Source of the DNA: Rhyacichthys aspro
Lineage: Eukaryota > Chordata > Actinopteri > Gobiiformes > Rhyacichthyidae
Direction of reading: 5' to 3'
Assembly: GCA_036850595.1 (NCBI GenBank)
Contig: CM072153.1
Location: forward strand, 10,930,169-10,994,168
DNA: 64,000 nucleotides
Positions 23,861 through 34,060 of the stretch are shown here, one piece after another (the first letter of the stretch is position 1; each line of letters starts with the position of its first letter). The position numbers and the translations under genes are program-made. Under the pieces are notes generated by a model. That model worked only from the letters and a program-made list of their open reading frames with translations. It did no database searches and was not told the DNA's origin.

Positions 23861-25244
23861 CTGCAAAAATAAGACTGATTCAAATGTGGAACAAGCCCAT
23901 TGTATTTTTCTAAGAGCTGACAAGTGCATTCACATTTCTTCATACAAGAACTGTGCAAAAGTAGGAAAAAAGTGAAGAATTTCGAACACAATACACTCAG
24001 ATAGAATGACTTTTCTGGTACCACTCTCCATTAAAGCTATATGTAATATTGTAATACAAATATTGGTGAACATTTATAAATCTGATTAGCACAGTTATAT
24101 AAAGTGATGGTAAAAATACTGGTCATATATATATTGTTATATAACATGTAATGTCATTAATCCTCAAAATACACTACAGTATGTGTTTATTGACCTTTAA
24201 TTTAATGTTCTAGTGCTTTTCTCATTGCTTCCTTTAAGCAGCCAATGCAACAGACTTCTTTCTGGGGATTATTTTATATCATTACAGGTAGCCTTTCAGT
24301 TAAATCTGCTGCAGTAATATAGCTATTATGTGAATGCAGTAAGGTGGGAAAATCTATTTCTGGCTTTTTGTGTGAAACAATCTTTAATCTCAACCGTCTT
24401 GGAGCCTTTACACTTAGCTGTATATTTTACTGGAGCAGCCAGCCCTAAAGATGTGTGTGTGGAGATCAGTCTAATGTATTCACATACATTTAACATCATA
24501 AGTGTCATAAGAAGGCCTGCATAAAGTGAGAAAAAAAATCAATGCTATTGTCGTATGAACATTTGTATTCTGCACAAAGCTGACTGTTTTAGCAGATAAG
24601 AGGCCATTAGATCTTCGGAAAGCAGCTTCAATCAATTTAGGCTAGAATTACCTGTTAACAAATGAGATTTTAGTTAATGCCCATGTTGCCAGTTATTTGT
24701 GGCAAGTTGAGCAGGTTTCAATACAAATACTGTATAATGGTGTGCAGAAGGAATAGTGAGTATAGGTTGTTGAAAGACATTTTTGTGGATAATTTTATTG
24801 AAGTTGCAGTTGGTAGCACCAAATATATGCTAAAAAGCAAGGAAAGTGTGATAAAGATAGCTTTGTGTCAGTCCTTTCATAAAAGGGAAATGATACAGTT
24901 AAAATGAGGTGGGTTTTTTGTTGCAAAAGTTCAATAATGACAGCAACAATCAATAAATAGTATTAAATTAAATAAATATATAACATATAAAAAATAAAAT
25001 AAAAACATATAGTGACAAGTGTTCCATTAATCTTAAGGCATTTTACATTAATTTTTAAAGACAGTTACAAAAATCACTCAACTAATTTTGAAATGCAGTA
25101 AAAATGAGGTGTTTCCAGAAGGCTGCATTTAAATGTGTTTAGAAGATGTTTCATATGGGGTCACTTCTTCTGAATGTAGTGGACATGATGAATAACTAAT
25201 AACCTCGGCTATTAATAGACTGCGCTACTGTTAGTGAGGCTTAC
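23861..25244. other. presumed first intron of the minus-strand gene
   Basis: AT-rich, no supported exon. A frame around 24326-24430 (minus) starts after an acceptor-like site but lacks a donor. Confidence 0.4.
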
Positions 25245-25480
25245 ACACTTCAGTTTTTGTGGAGGACTCTGCTCCACAAAGAGTCGTGTGTTTGACATCC
25301 AAGAGCATGTTTGTCCAACGCACGAATAAGAATACGAAACTCTCATTCTTTTCGCGGAGGGATCGTAATAATGTCATGAGAAATATGAAAAAAGACGTTG
25401 GCTCGAAAACACGGCTCATAACAATGTCGGCAGCTTCACTCTTGTTAAGGTCGTGAGTCCAGGAACTGCGTGGAGTCTCC
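25245..25480 (-). other. candidate first exon (5' UTR) of the minus-strand gene
   Basis: On the minus strand a donor-like GAAGTGT|GTAAGC ends the exon at 25245. The exon lies in the CpG-rich block next to the plus-strand first exon, so the two would be transcribed divergently. A minus frame is open for 186 codons across this block but crosses the presumed promoter and does not join the exon at 23860 in phase. I regard it as a chance product of GC-rich sequence. The right boundary is approximate. Confidence 0.4.
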
Positions 25481-25560
25481 GCCCAGTGACCGAGGTTTGG
25501 GGCGTCGACGAAAAAACACTCAGACCAATCGGAGTTTACTATGAAACTTTGTAAACAACT
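25360..25560. promoter_or_regulatory. CpG-rich putative bidirectional promoter
   Basis: CpG dinucleotides are dense here (TTCGCGG, GGCGTCGACG and many others) while flanking DNA is CpG-poor. A CCAAT box lies at 25525-25529 in CAGACCAATCGG, and a GC-box-like CCGCCC lies near 25481. First-exon donors occur on both sides and strands: minus at 25245, plus at 25641. This is the typical layout of a divergent CpG-island promoter. Start sites cannot be placed from sequence alone. Confidence 0.55.
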
Positions 25561-25641
25561 CTTACACGTTGTTTTACGCTTTGGCAGTTGTCTCCACGAC
25601 GAAAATGATCGTCTGTCCTGCTGCCCCGTCTCTGAAAACAG
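25541..25641 (+). CDS. candidate plus-strand first coding exon
   Basis: A consensus donor AAACAG|GTGAGT follows 25641. An ATG at 25541 gives an open frame MKLCKQLLHVVLRFGSCLHD, then ENDRLSCCPVSEN and two bases into the donor. A second ATG at about 25605 in better context (GAAAATGA) gives another short frame (MIVCPAAPSLKT). I cannot say which, if either, is used. The exon may be a purely non-coding leader. No downstream plus-strand exon was found in the remaining 38 kb, so the first intron would be very long, as in many developmental regulators. Confidence 0.4.
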
Positions 25642-26479
25642 GTGAGTCATGACACTATTTGTTGTGTGCAGATGTAAAGTCTGTGTTGAGTGTGAATGGT
25701 GTGCGCGCCCTGCGCCTGTGGACGTCAGTGTGTACGCTCTCGTGACTTGGAGCGCCAGCCTTGCTTGTGTAAAACAGCTGTCCTGGAGCACAACAAGTCG
25801 AGCATAACGAGGCTATCATCCTCGAAGACTGAGTAGTAACTGGCTCTACCCAGCGTTCCTTACAAAAATACCGTCCTAACTTAGAGAGTACACTGCTGAC
25901 TGAAAAAAAAAAAGACGACTGCAAAATGTCTACTTTTCACCTTAAACGTTCTCGGACTACGTAGTAGGCTTCAGTCACGCCTAAATTGCAGATACTTTTG
26001 TTGATGGTCTTTTTTGTGAATAAGTTGATTTGTTAAGGAAATTGACTGGGATGAGGTGATGTTCCTACTTCATTGACAAGTTAGTTCAATTTTGTGAGGC
26101 AGGATTAACTGTATTTATTGCTTTTTTATTTCTGTGGATATTATTGGAAAATATTTATTGATGGTGATGGTGGAAAATTACACCTGTTACCACATGTCTT
26201 TCTGCTTCAGAATAACATTGTTAAAAGAGTAATAAGTATTTTTTGAGTATTTCAAATCACTTCACTTGAAGCAAAAAAATGAGCTCGGCGGGTAGAGATA
26301 AGAGTAGAAAACAGTAAAAAGCCTCTTATATTATTAAACTTACAAAGTCCATTTAATAACAGACTTTATTTGAGATTAATAAGTGGTGTACTTGCTGCAA
26401 TTAATTTTATCTTGTTCTTTTGCCCACACTAAAACTCTCACTGGCTCAGGCTTTTTTTGTCCCTTTGCCAAAGCCACTC

Positions 26480-26810
26480 CAAAGTGAATATTGCACTTAA
26501 TGTTTCAGCGCCGGCTGCTGCGCAGTTTAACAGGCTCTTATAGGCTAGAGAAACGTCTTGACTTGGAGCGGATGTGGGCACCAGTTTCGTTGTGGAACAT
26601 CAACATCTGCATGTTCCCTCGGTGCGCCCACCCTGCTGAAGGAGGGGCTGAGGAAGAAGGCGGAGGGAACAGCTTCCTGCCAGAGAACTGCATTAGCTGA
26701 ACTTTTGGCAGCGCCTCGACTTCAGAGAGGGGAGGGGGGGTGACTTTGTACATCTTGTACACTGTAAAACATAACAAAGGGGATGCATTTCTTTTGAGTT
26801 TAACCGCGGT
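26480..26810. promoter_or_regulatory. second GC/CpG-rich block, possible alternative promoter
   Basis: CpG-bearing and GC-rich (CAGCGCCGGCTGCTGCGCAG, GGTGCGCCC, ACCGCGG) compared with both flanks, 850 bases downstream of the first plus-strand donor. Open frames on both strands overlap here but have no convincing splice borders. It could be an alternative promoter or enhancer of the same transcript. Confidence 0.35.
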
Positions 26811-28295
26811 TCGAGGAGCTTGACTGAGCTATCTTTTCTGTGAGTGGATTGTAGTTTTTAAGAAATAGATGTCTGGCCCTGCCTTGACTGATTTGTCAAT
26901 ACATGACAAATAGCTGCTGGGAAAGGTTTCCCTGGCTGCTTTAAATTGTGTCCAAATGAGGCTCTAAAACACTTTTTGGCTTTGTTTTTCCCCTTGTTGT
27001 TGGTTTCTTGATATTGTTTTGAATTTAAATTGACACTTGACTCAAAAAGCTATTCATATTTGAGCCATCTTGCACAAATGGTTGCAGAGAAAAACATGTC
27101 AGGATGAGTAATAGTTGGGTTGATTGAGTCAACATCCATTATTTCTCCTTTAATCAGATGAGTTAGACCTGATGTAGCTTGGTCCAGGTTTCATGGTTTA
27201 ATCAAAGTTTACTCTTTGATTGAGGACTCAGTTTAGCAACTGATTATTCCTGATTTAATTCAAGTTCAGTGCTAGTTTTGTCTGGTTTGGTTCCTGTTTT
27301 GTCTTGGTTAAGTGTTGTTAGTGTTTCTTTGTGGTGAAGTTAAAAATCATTATAAATTAAGCCATAATTAAAAGGCATTGCGCTCCAGATGAAAACCTCA
27401 AGTGGCCCAGATTTACTCATTAAAATGTGGCCCATGTCATACTTATACTCTCCCCAGAATGTCAAACCCAACGTGCTTCTCACTCTGTTAACTCAAGTGT
27501 GTGCCACATGAGATAGTCTTTGTTTGTTTTCACGCTGAGCTGCTCGAGATGAGCTACTTCAGTGACGTCATTATTTCCTGCCTAAACAGAAACGAGACGT
27601 GTGACAACAGCGAGAGGCAGACCGCAGTGTGTTAGTTGTGGCTGCTTTAAATGTACAGGTTGTCTCATGTAGAACTGCTCTTTACAGATATGTAAGAACG
27701 TACATTTGACCTAATGATCTGATCTAAAGCACGTGTCATGCTGCTACCAAAAAGCTTGAGCTAAATGTATTTAATCTCTTTAAATTATTGTTTATACCCT
27801 TCCACAAGTGACATTATCAAAAAGTTATGTGACGTCTGTGGTAAATTTGTGTTACTTTACCTAACATGAATTTGTAAAATAAAGGCAGCATGCATTTTAC
27901 CTTAATGTAGATTTTTGTGTCTTTAGCAATGTGTCTGCTATTGTCAGGCAGGTCTCCACAGGTCCTAAAACAACCTGTGTATGAGTCTGGGTCCTCCTTG
28001 TGCTGTTATTTGGCGTTCTGTGCAAGTCCAGAACAACGTAGTCAAGCATCTAGTGACTTAGCTTGTCACCTTGGTTTAGCATAAATCCTCATGGACATAG
28101 CACAGCTGAATATTGAGACCCTCGTAATGTTCTGTGTAGTCAGTCAGTCACCATATGCACAAAATCATGTTATTTATGGAGCCTTTGCCGTTTTTGGTGG
28201 CTTATATCTATTCATCTCTTGAAAATGTATTAGGTTTTTTTCCTATTAGAACCATCTTGGAGAGCTTTTACAGAAAGCCTTTGCAAGTGCAGTTA
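26811..28295. other. non-coding stretch, no gene seen
   Basis: AT-rich with scattered repeats of short words. Nothing supported. Confidence 0.5.
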
Positions 28296-28387
28296 CTTTA
28301 GATCACATTTGTCAAACTCAAGGCCCTTTGCAGTGTTTTATGTGGCCCTCAAATGCATTAACTAGGTGATATTTTTGGCACCAGGTT

Positions 28388-28639
28388 TTTACTGGAATCC
28401 AAATAAAGCTGTTCAAATCCATCTAAAACCTGTTCAAATCCAAATTAAACCTGTTCAAATCCAAATAAAACCTGTTCAAATCCATCTAAAACCTGTTCAA
28501 ATCCAAATTAAACCTGTTCAAATCCAAATAAAACCTGTTCAGATTCATCTAAAACATATTTAAATCCAAATAAAACCAGTTCAAATCCATATAAAACCAG
28601 TTCAAATGCATATAAAACCTGTTAAAAACCAATTAAAAC
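28388..28639. repeat. left array: 12 units of 21 bp
   Basis: Twelve units of the type CTGTTCAAATCCAAATAAAA plus C fit exactly into 252 bases with no insertion or deletion. In the middle, units alternate ATCT, AATT, AAAT in a higher-order period of 63 bases. Because 21 is a multiple of three, the array is open in one frame and reads as a repeated heptad (PVQIQIK or PVQIHLK). This is a by-product of the period, not evidence of a protein. Confidence 0.95.
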
Positions 28640-28807
28640 TAGTTTCCATAAAAGGAGGAAATTAATGTGAAAGATAACTTTTGTAATACTTAATTGAATA
28701 TGAAACCTTGCTTGTCCAGTGTCTCCATCTTTTATGTCAAACTTATTAATACTCATTACTTTATGTTTTATATGGCCCTTCAATACATTTAGTAGGTAAT
28801 ATTTTTG

Positions 28808-28975
28808 GGGTTTAGTTAGATTTGAACAGGTTTTATATGGACTTGAACAGGTTTCAGTTGTATTTGAGCAGGTTATGGTTGGATTTGAACAGTTTTTATA
28901 TGGTCTTGAACAGGTTTCAGTTGGATTTGAGCAGTTTTTAGTTGGATTTGAATAGGTTTTAGTTGGATTTGTCAC
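28808..28975. repeat. right array: 8 units of 21 bp, inverted
   Basis: Eight units of the type GGTTTCAGTTGGATTTGAAC plus A fill exactly 168 bases. They are the reverse complement type of the left array, and two variants partly alternate. Open frames on the minus strand here are again by-products of the 21-base period. Confidence 0.93.
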
Positions 28976-29022
28976 CGTCTTAGGCCCCTCAGATGCCTCT
29001 TTTTGACACCACTGCTTTAGAT

Positions 29023-29540
29023 GAATACCTGGTTGGTGACTGGATGAATCACCTGCGAGTAACCACCTATTATAAGGTAATGAGAAACAGCATGTTGCTT
29101 ACATTAGTCACAGTGAAATGGTTGTGTTGCCATCAAACCTGAAACAACCCCACCACTGCCATAATTCCATACCATTTTGATCAAATTGCACATTGCACCT
29201 TCAGCAGGACATGATGGATTTCAGAGAGTCTGTGAACTACGAACAATACGTTTGGTAACTGCTGACCTTCCATTACAATGCACATGGAGCTCATGTTTAC
29301 GAATAGTATATGAGTCTATAAGCAGACACAAATAGCCTTGTGTCTCCCTATGGTTAAGTCGGTGAGACAGGAAAAAAGCAACAATGACCTTTTATATGTC
29401 TGTCATGGCATTCAGTGAAAGGGGCAAAGTAAATGATTGCATGAACACAGCATTTTAACAATTCTGTCTTTAAAGCTGTGTATACATCTAATAAGGTGAT
29501 TTTCCACAATGCTGAGCTATCCCTTTATAAATTCTTAAAG
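29023..29540. other. spacer between the two fold-back MITE copies
   Basis: 518 bases of ordinary non-coding sequence, nothing else recognised. Confidence 0.6.
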
Positions 29541-30191
29541 CAGTGGTGTCAAACTCAAAGTGGTGAGGGGTCGCGATAGTTAATAAGAATCCTTTCAGGG
29601 GCCAAAGATGGTGACACTGGACAAGCTTTTATTAAATTTTGAATGGAAGGTTTCATCTTCATTTAAATCTTACAAAAGTTATCTTTAAAATTAATTTCCT
29701 CCTTTTATGGAAACTAGTTTTAGTTGGTTGTGAACAGGTTTTATATGCATTTGACCTGGTTTTCTATGGATTTGAACTGTTTTGTTTGGTTTGGTTTTTT
29801 TATTTTATTTAAATATGTTTTAGATAAATCTGATTTGAACAGGTTTAATTTGGATTTGAACACGTTTTATTTCGATTTGAATAGGTTTTAGATAGATTTA
29901 AACATGTTTCATTTTGATTTGAACAGGTTTTAGATGTATTTGAACAGGTTTTATTTGGATTTGAACAAGGTTTATTTTGATTTGAATCGGTTTTAGATAG
30001 ATTTAAACATGTTTCATTTTGATTTGAACAGGTTTTAGATGTATTTGACCAGGTTTTATTTGGATTTGAACAGGTTAAGATGGATTTGAACAGGTTTTAG
30101 ATGGATTTGAACTGAACTTTGAGTTGGAGGGCCACAAAAAACATTGCAAAGGGCTGCATTTGGCCCCTGGGCCTTGAGTTTGACATGTTTT
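29541..30191. mobile_element. fold-back hAT-like MITE, copy 2, opposite orientation
   Basis: The left end is a good terminus, CAGTGGTGTCAAACTCAAAG. The right end reads GGGCCTTGAGTTTGACA and then decays. The core at 29600-29717 (ACACTGGACAAGC ... CCTCCTTTTATGGAAACTAG) is the reverse complement of the core of copy 1 (28638-28735), so this is the same family inserted the other way round. Only one array is present (29717-30113). The flanks TCTTAAAG and TTTTAGTG match at five of eight positions and may be a decayed target duplication. Confidence 0.8.
29717..30113. repeat. array of about 19 diverged 21-bp units
   Basis: Units of the type GGTTTTATTTGGATTTGAAC plus A, more diverged and with small indels than in copy 1. 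A block beginning TTTTAGATAG at 29886 recurs at 29991, exactly 105 bases (five units) later, with its following units. This shows a higher-order duplication. Confidence 0.9.
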
Positions 30192-33100
30192 TTTTAGTGT
30201 TTCTGTAGAAATTGTCTCAGTTCTCTCATTGCCTCTGTTACCTCCTGTTGTTGGGATGAAGACAGGTCATCTTCACAGCGTTGATGCCAGCATGTTGGAC
30301 AAAGTGTAAGAAAGAGCTCTCGACCTCATCAACAACGTAGGAACATGCTCTTGCTGGACAATTAATAATAAATACAATGAACATTCAGAACCTCTAATCA
30401 ATATTAAATTGCCCCTGAACATTCTTCCACTTCCTCTTTTTGAGATGGAACAAAGGATGTAGGTCATTTGAGATCAAATTGCGCAGCACCAATTGTACTT
30501 TTAGCTCAAATTTTACGCCTTAGGTGCTCAGTGATCCAAGACTTCACTTTCGCTCACTTTCTCTTTCACCTAAAACCACAACTTTGCAGCCGGTCCAAAC
30601 TTAAGCTGTGGTATCTTTCCGGCGCTGCTAAGCCTGCCTGAATGTGGGATGTGGTGATGTGCTCAGAGCCTGCCTTTGAGCTACAGACGAGAGCAGGAAC
30701 ACTCGAGAACATGCGTGAGGAGATAAGGAGATAGGCCAGGTTCAAAAATGAAACTGATTGCTGCAAGAGGAAGAAGAGGCAGAGTGATGACAGTTACTAT
30801 AGAAATGGATCTAGACCATGACAGGATTCTAGTAACGCTGTCCTGATGTTATATTGTTCACCCATGATTTCATTCTGGTGCAAGCCCTTATTTATGGGGC
30901 ATTATTTGAGATCACTTTAAAAATTGTGATTGATTATAGGTTCTTTAATCAAAGCACATTATTTCCCCTCTTTCTCTGAGATAGATAAGATGCTCTTGCT
31001 TTAGGCTCTGGTCTTGGTTTGTGTGTCAAGACCTCGATCCATATTGCATGATGGGAAATACTGGGTTGATGGCTGAAAAAATGCTTTTAGATTAAGTTTT
31101 TTCCTGGGAGAGCCATGCCAAATTGTTAATTAGGCAATGTTGTTAAATTATTTAACTTCATTTTTACTGGGAAGAGAAAATAAATACAAAATTGCTGTTA
31201 TTGGTGGTGTCTAATTAGAATAGTTTAGCATTTCCCATGGATGCATAGAGGATTTGTGGGTAGTGGTGACATTATCTTTTATAAAACGCACAATAACATG
31301 ATTTATTGGAGTAATATCATCAGTTCAGTTCTGTATATATTGAGTCAGACTTCAGACCTCAAAAAGAAGCACAGAACATCACAAAAGCTTAATGAGTCTC
31401 CAGAGATTTGTAAACTAATGGAAAACAATGCAAATGAATCATCTCAGTCCTGCATATGTTCAAAATGGCTTATTTTTTATTCTGAAATACATACACATTG
31501 TTAATAAACGTCATATCATGAATTATTTTCTTGGAATGTAAGCTTCGCGTCTTGAACATTTAAGTGACGCGCTTGAGTTGGCTGCTTGATGAGTTCAGTG
31601 AAGTGGAACTGCTTTTAGAACATCTTTTTATGGCAGTGCGTACAGTAAGTCATGCATCACAGCAGCTGTTTCTTCTTCTTTGATAGGTATATCAGCTGCT
31701 GACACCGCACTGTTGTGGTGCTCGAAATTCCCCTGAGTGTTACGTGTTACGCCAAGCCAATGCATTTCCCAAAAGAGTTGTTATATCGTCACTGCTGCAT
31801 CTATTACACTCTTCTTTAAGTGGTAGAGCGTGCCACTTCTCTTGAAATGAAACAGAAATGAAGACTTGAAAAACAGTGACACCGGTTTTCAAGCACATCA
31901 CAATGCGCTGGAAATCTTCTACTTTTTTAACATCACAGAAACATCAAAACACTTAATTGCTCCTCAAATAGGAGAGGATTTGAAGTCTTTTCAAAACCGA
32001 TTTGTGTCGCAGGGTTGAAGGCTTCAGATGTGTGAATTAGGTTGCAATGGCTTTTACTCTGGATTGAATCGGTACATAGAAAAACACTGACCTCTAGTGG
32101 TCTTGCAGGGCTATGACAAACGTAGTAACACATTTTTCAGTGGATTAGTGTGTTTCTTTGTGTTTTGGGCTCTTTGCACTGAATGTGATGTGAAACTGAT
32201 TTTGCAGTATATCATTATGAAGTTGCAATACTCTAAGTTTGCATTAGCATAGTAATACAGTAAATACAATAAATATAATAGTAAGAATTGCATCATACAT
32301 ATACATCATATGCAAAAAATATCCACTACCACTACATAACTAAAACTTTTAAATCTTAAAAAATGCCACACAAATGCTACACTTTTTTTTTATCCAGTTA
32401 CTCTCCAGATATAAATACCTAAGCTCTATAGTTTAGACTGTGTTTGATGTAAGCAGCAAAGTAACAAATGAATTTAATGGGAAAAATGTAGAATGAAGAG
32501 GTTAAAATCTGTCAGTGTCAGGTAAATCTGGACTGAACTTAGGTTGTTGTGAGAAAAACTGTCATGCCATTTCTGTGTCTATTTGCAGTTGTTTCATGAA
32601 GTTATTGTTCTCAGCGGCTGTGCACTTCCTGTGACCAACCTTTCTGGGTGCAGCACATCGAAATGGCCACTAGAGAGCAGTAAAGTCATGCAGACAAACC
32701 TAATTCAAACCTGGTTTCACATAAGTCTTGTCCTAAAGCTCTGTGCTTTTTATAACTCTTTACATCTAACAGTGTGATAAATAATGAGAAAATGGATGCT
32801 TCTGATTTGCATTTGGAAAAGGGCTCAATGTCAGCCATGGATTGAACCTCGGAGAGCACAGTGCATGTTCAGGATGTACTGTGGGCTGTAATGCATCATA
32901 TTTGAACAGATGATGTGAATCCTCCAGAGCTTATTGAGCAAAGCGAGCTCCTGATGTGAACGGCTTACATCAGGAATGCGAGAGGTGTATCTCGGAGCAG
33001 GAAGAGCCTTAACACGCTAGAGTCCTGTTCTGCTTTGAAATCAAGCTCCGTGGCTTTCTGTGTAGGCCTCTGTGACCTCAGAGCCTGACCTCCACTTGGA

Positions 33101-33929
33101 AGTTTACACTAGAAGCATAAGCAATCCGGAGCGTGTTCCACAGACAGGATGGATGTGGATTAGATGGGAATGTGTGTCCTTTTCTATGCATTCACGCACA
33201 GAAACAAACATTGATCAGAGGCAAAGGAGCCCAATTAGAGACAGAGAAGCCTATTCAGAATGGTCCACGCTCGAGGAAGGATGTAGTATTCTGACACTCC
33301 AAAGCTAAACCCTGTGGAGAAAAGAACTGAGCCATATTGTCGCCTGATGTTATTCCTTCATTTTGTGTTCTAAATCTCTCTCTGTAATGTGGTGGAGGCT
33401 GGGGACGCCTGGGAGTCACTTGAAGGTTACTGGCGCTGTGTGTGCGAGCGACTGTCTGGGTGAAGGTTTTTGTGGTGTATTTAATTTAAAGTAAACTTCC
33501 CTCCATGAAGGGCTTCCAGTGAAAGGTGAGCAGTGTGGAGCCAGTGATGAGGACGAACTGGAGGCCATCACACGTGCGCTGATGTTCGGCTGTGGAAGCT
33601 TTCAGTAGCGAAAATGAGAGAAATAAATGGTAGAAGCACGTTAAGAAGAATTTCAACAGCTCCCTGGATAATGGAAGAGTTTGGATACAACCTTTGAGAT
33701 GCTGTCCTGAAGACCTTCCAGATCAGGCACGTCATTAAACAAAAATAAGCTCAAGTTAAACAATAGCAAATATGGGACAGGTTGACGAATGGTGGCTAAA
33801 CAGTTTGTACAACAAATTGTACCTTTTCTTCTCAAAACAGTCCTATACATCTGTCGTTAATTGAAAGCCTATTGACCCATGTGTAGGTGTATGTGGTAAT
33901 AAACACCTTTGTTTCCTTGCTGTCCTGCA
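30192..33929. other. non-coding stretch, no gene seen
   Basis: No supported exon. A good acceptor (CTGTGTCTATTTGCAG) near 32588 precedes a frame open for about 62 codons to TGA at about 32778, but no partner exon or codon bias backs it. The block 32900-33300 is GC-richer and may be conserved non-coding DNA. Confidence 0.4.
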
Positions 33930-34060
33930 GGAATTGCTCCTCTGTGAGGCTAATTGGCTTTTCCTCTTGTGACCAAATGAATGACTTTATTTTTGGGAGG
34001 CCCTAACCTGCTTAATTAGAGCAAAAAGCATTAAATCATAAAAACGGTCCCTCTCACAAA
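33930..34060. promoter_or_regulatory. possible conserved non-coding element
   Basis: Dense homeodomain-like motifs (GCTAATTGG, CTTAATTAGAGC) and low repeat content give it the texture of vertebrate conserved non-coding elements. No alignment is available, so this is a suggestion only. Confidence 0.25.

Larger units (their letters stand above)
28296..29022. mobile_element. fold-back hAT-like MITE with 21-bp array arms, copy 1
   Basis: The element body is 28304-29014 (711 bp), flanked by identical 8-bp CTTTAGAT at 28296-28303 and 29015-29022, a hAT-type duplication. The right end reads TTGACACCACTG. The left is a decayed inverse ending in TTGTCAAACTCAAGGCCC. From each terminus inward runs an array of 21-bp units in inverted orientation to the other (28388-28639 and 28808-28975). 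They are separated by a unique core and by a second, end-like module (28736-28807) that resembles 28311-28387 directly. There is no transposase. The structure recalls fold-back elements, whose arms are also tandem repeats. The family is otherwise unnamed here. Confidence 0.85.

Noticed and set aside
25231..25791. 186-codon minus-strand open frame, the longest in the window
   Set aside because: It crosses the CpG-rich promoter, including the plus-strand first exon and donor, has no recognised domain and does not join the exon at 23860 in phase. Long frames are expected by chance in stop-poor GC-rich DNA.
28366..28563. Open frame encoding a repeated heptad (PVQIQIK / PVQIHLK)
   Set aside because: It follows from a 21-bp tandem repeat with a period divisible by three. 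The DNA is a transposon arm, and the opposite array is open on the other strand for the same reason.
32588..32778. Good acceptor followed by an open frame to a stop (possible last exon)
   Set aside because: No upstream exon with matching phase, no third-position bias and no nearby poly(A) signal.
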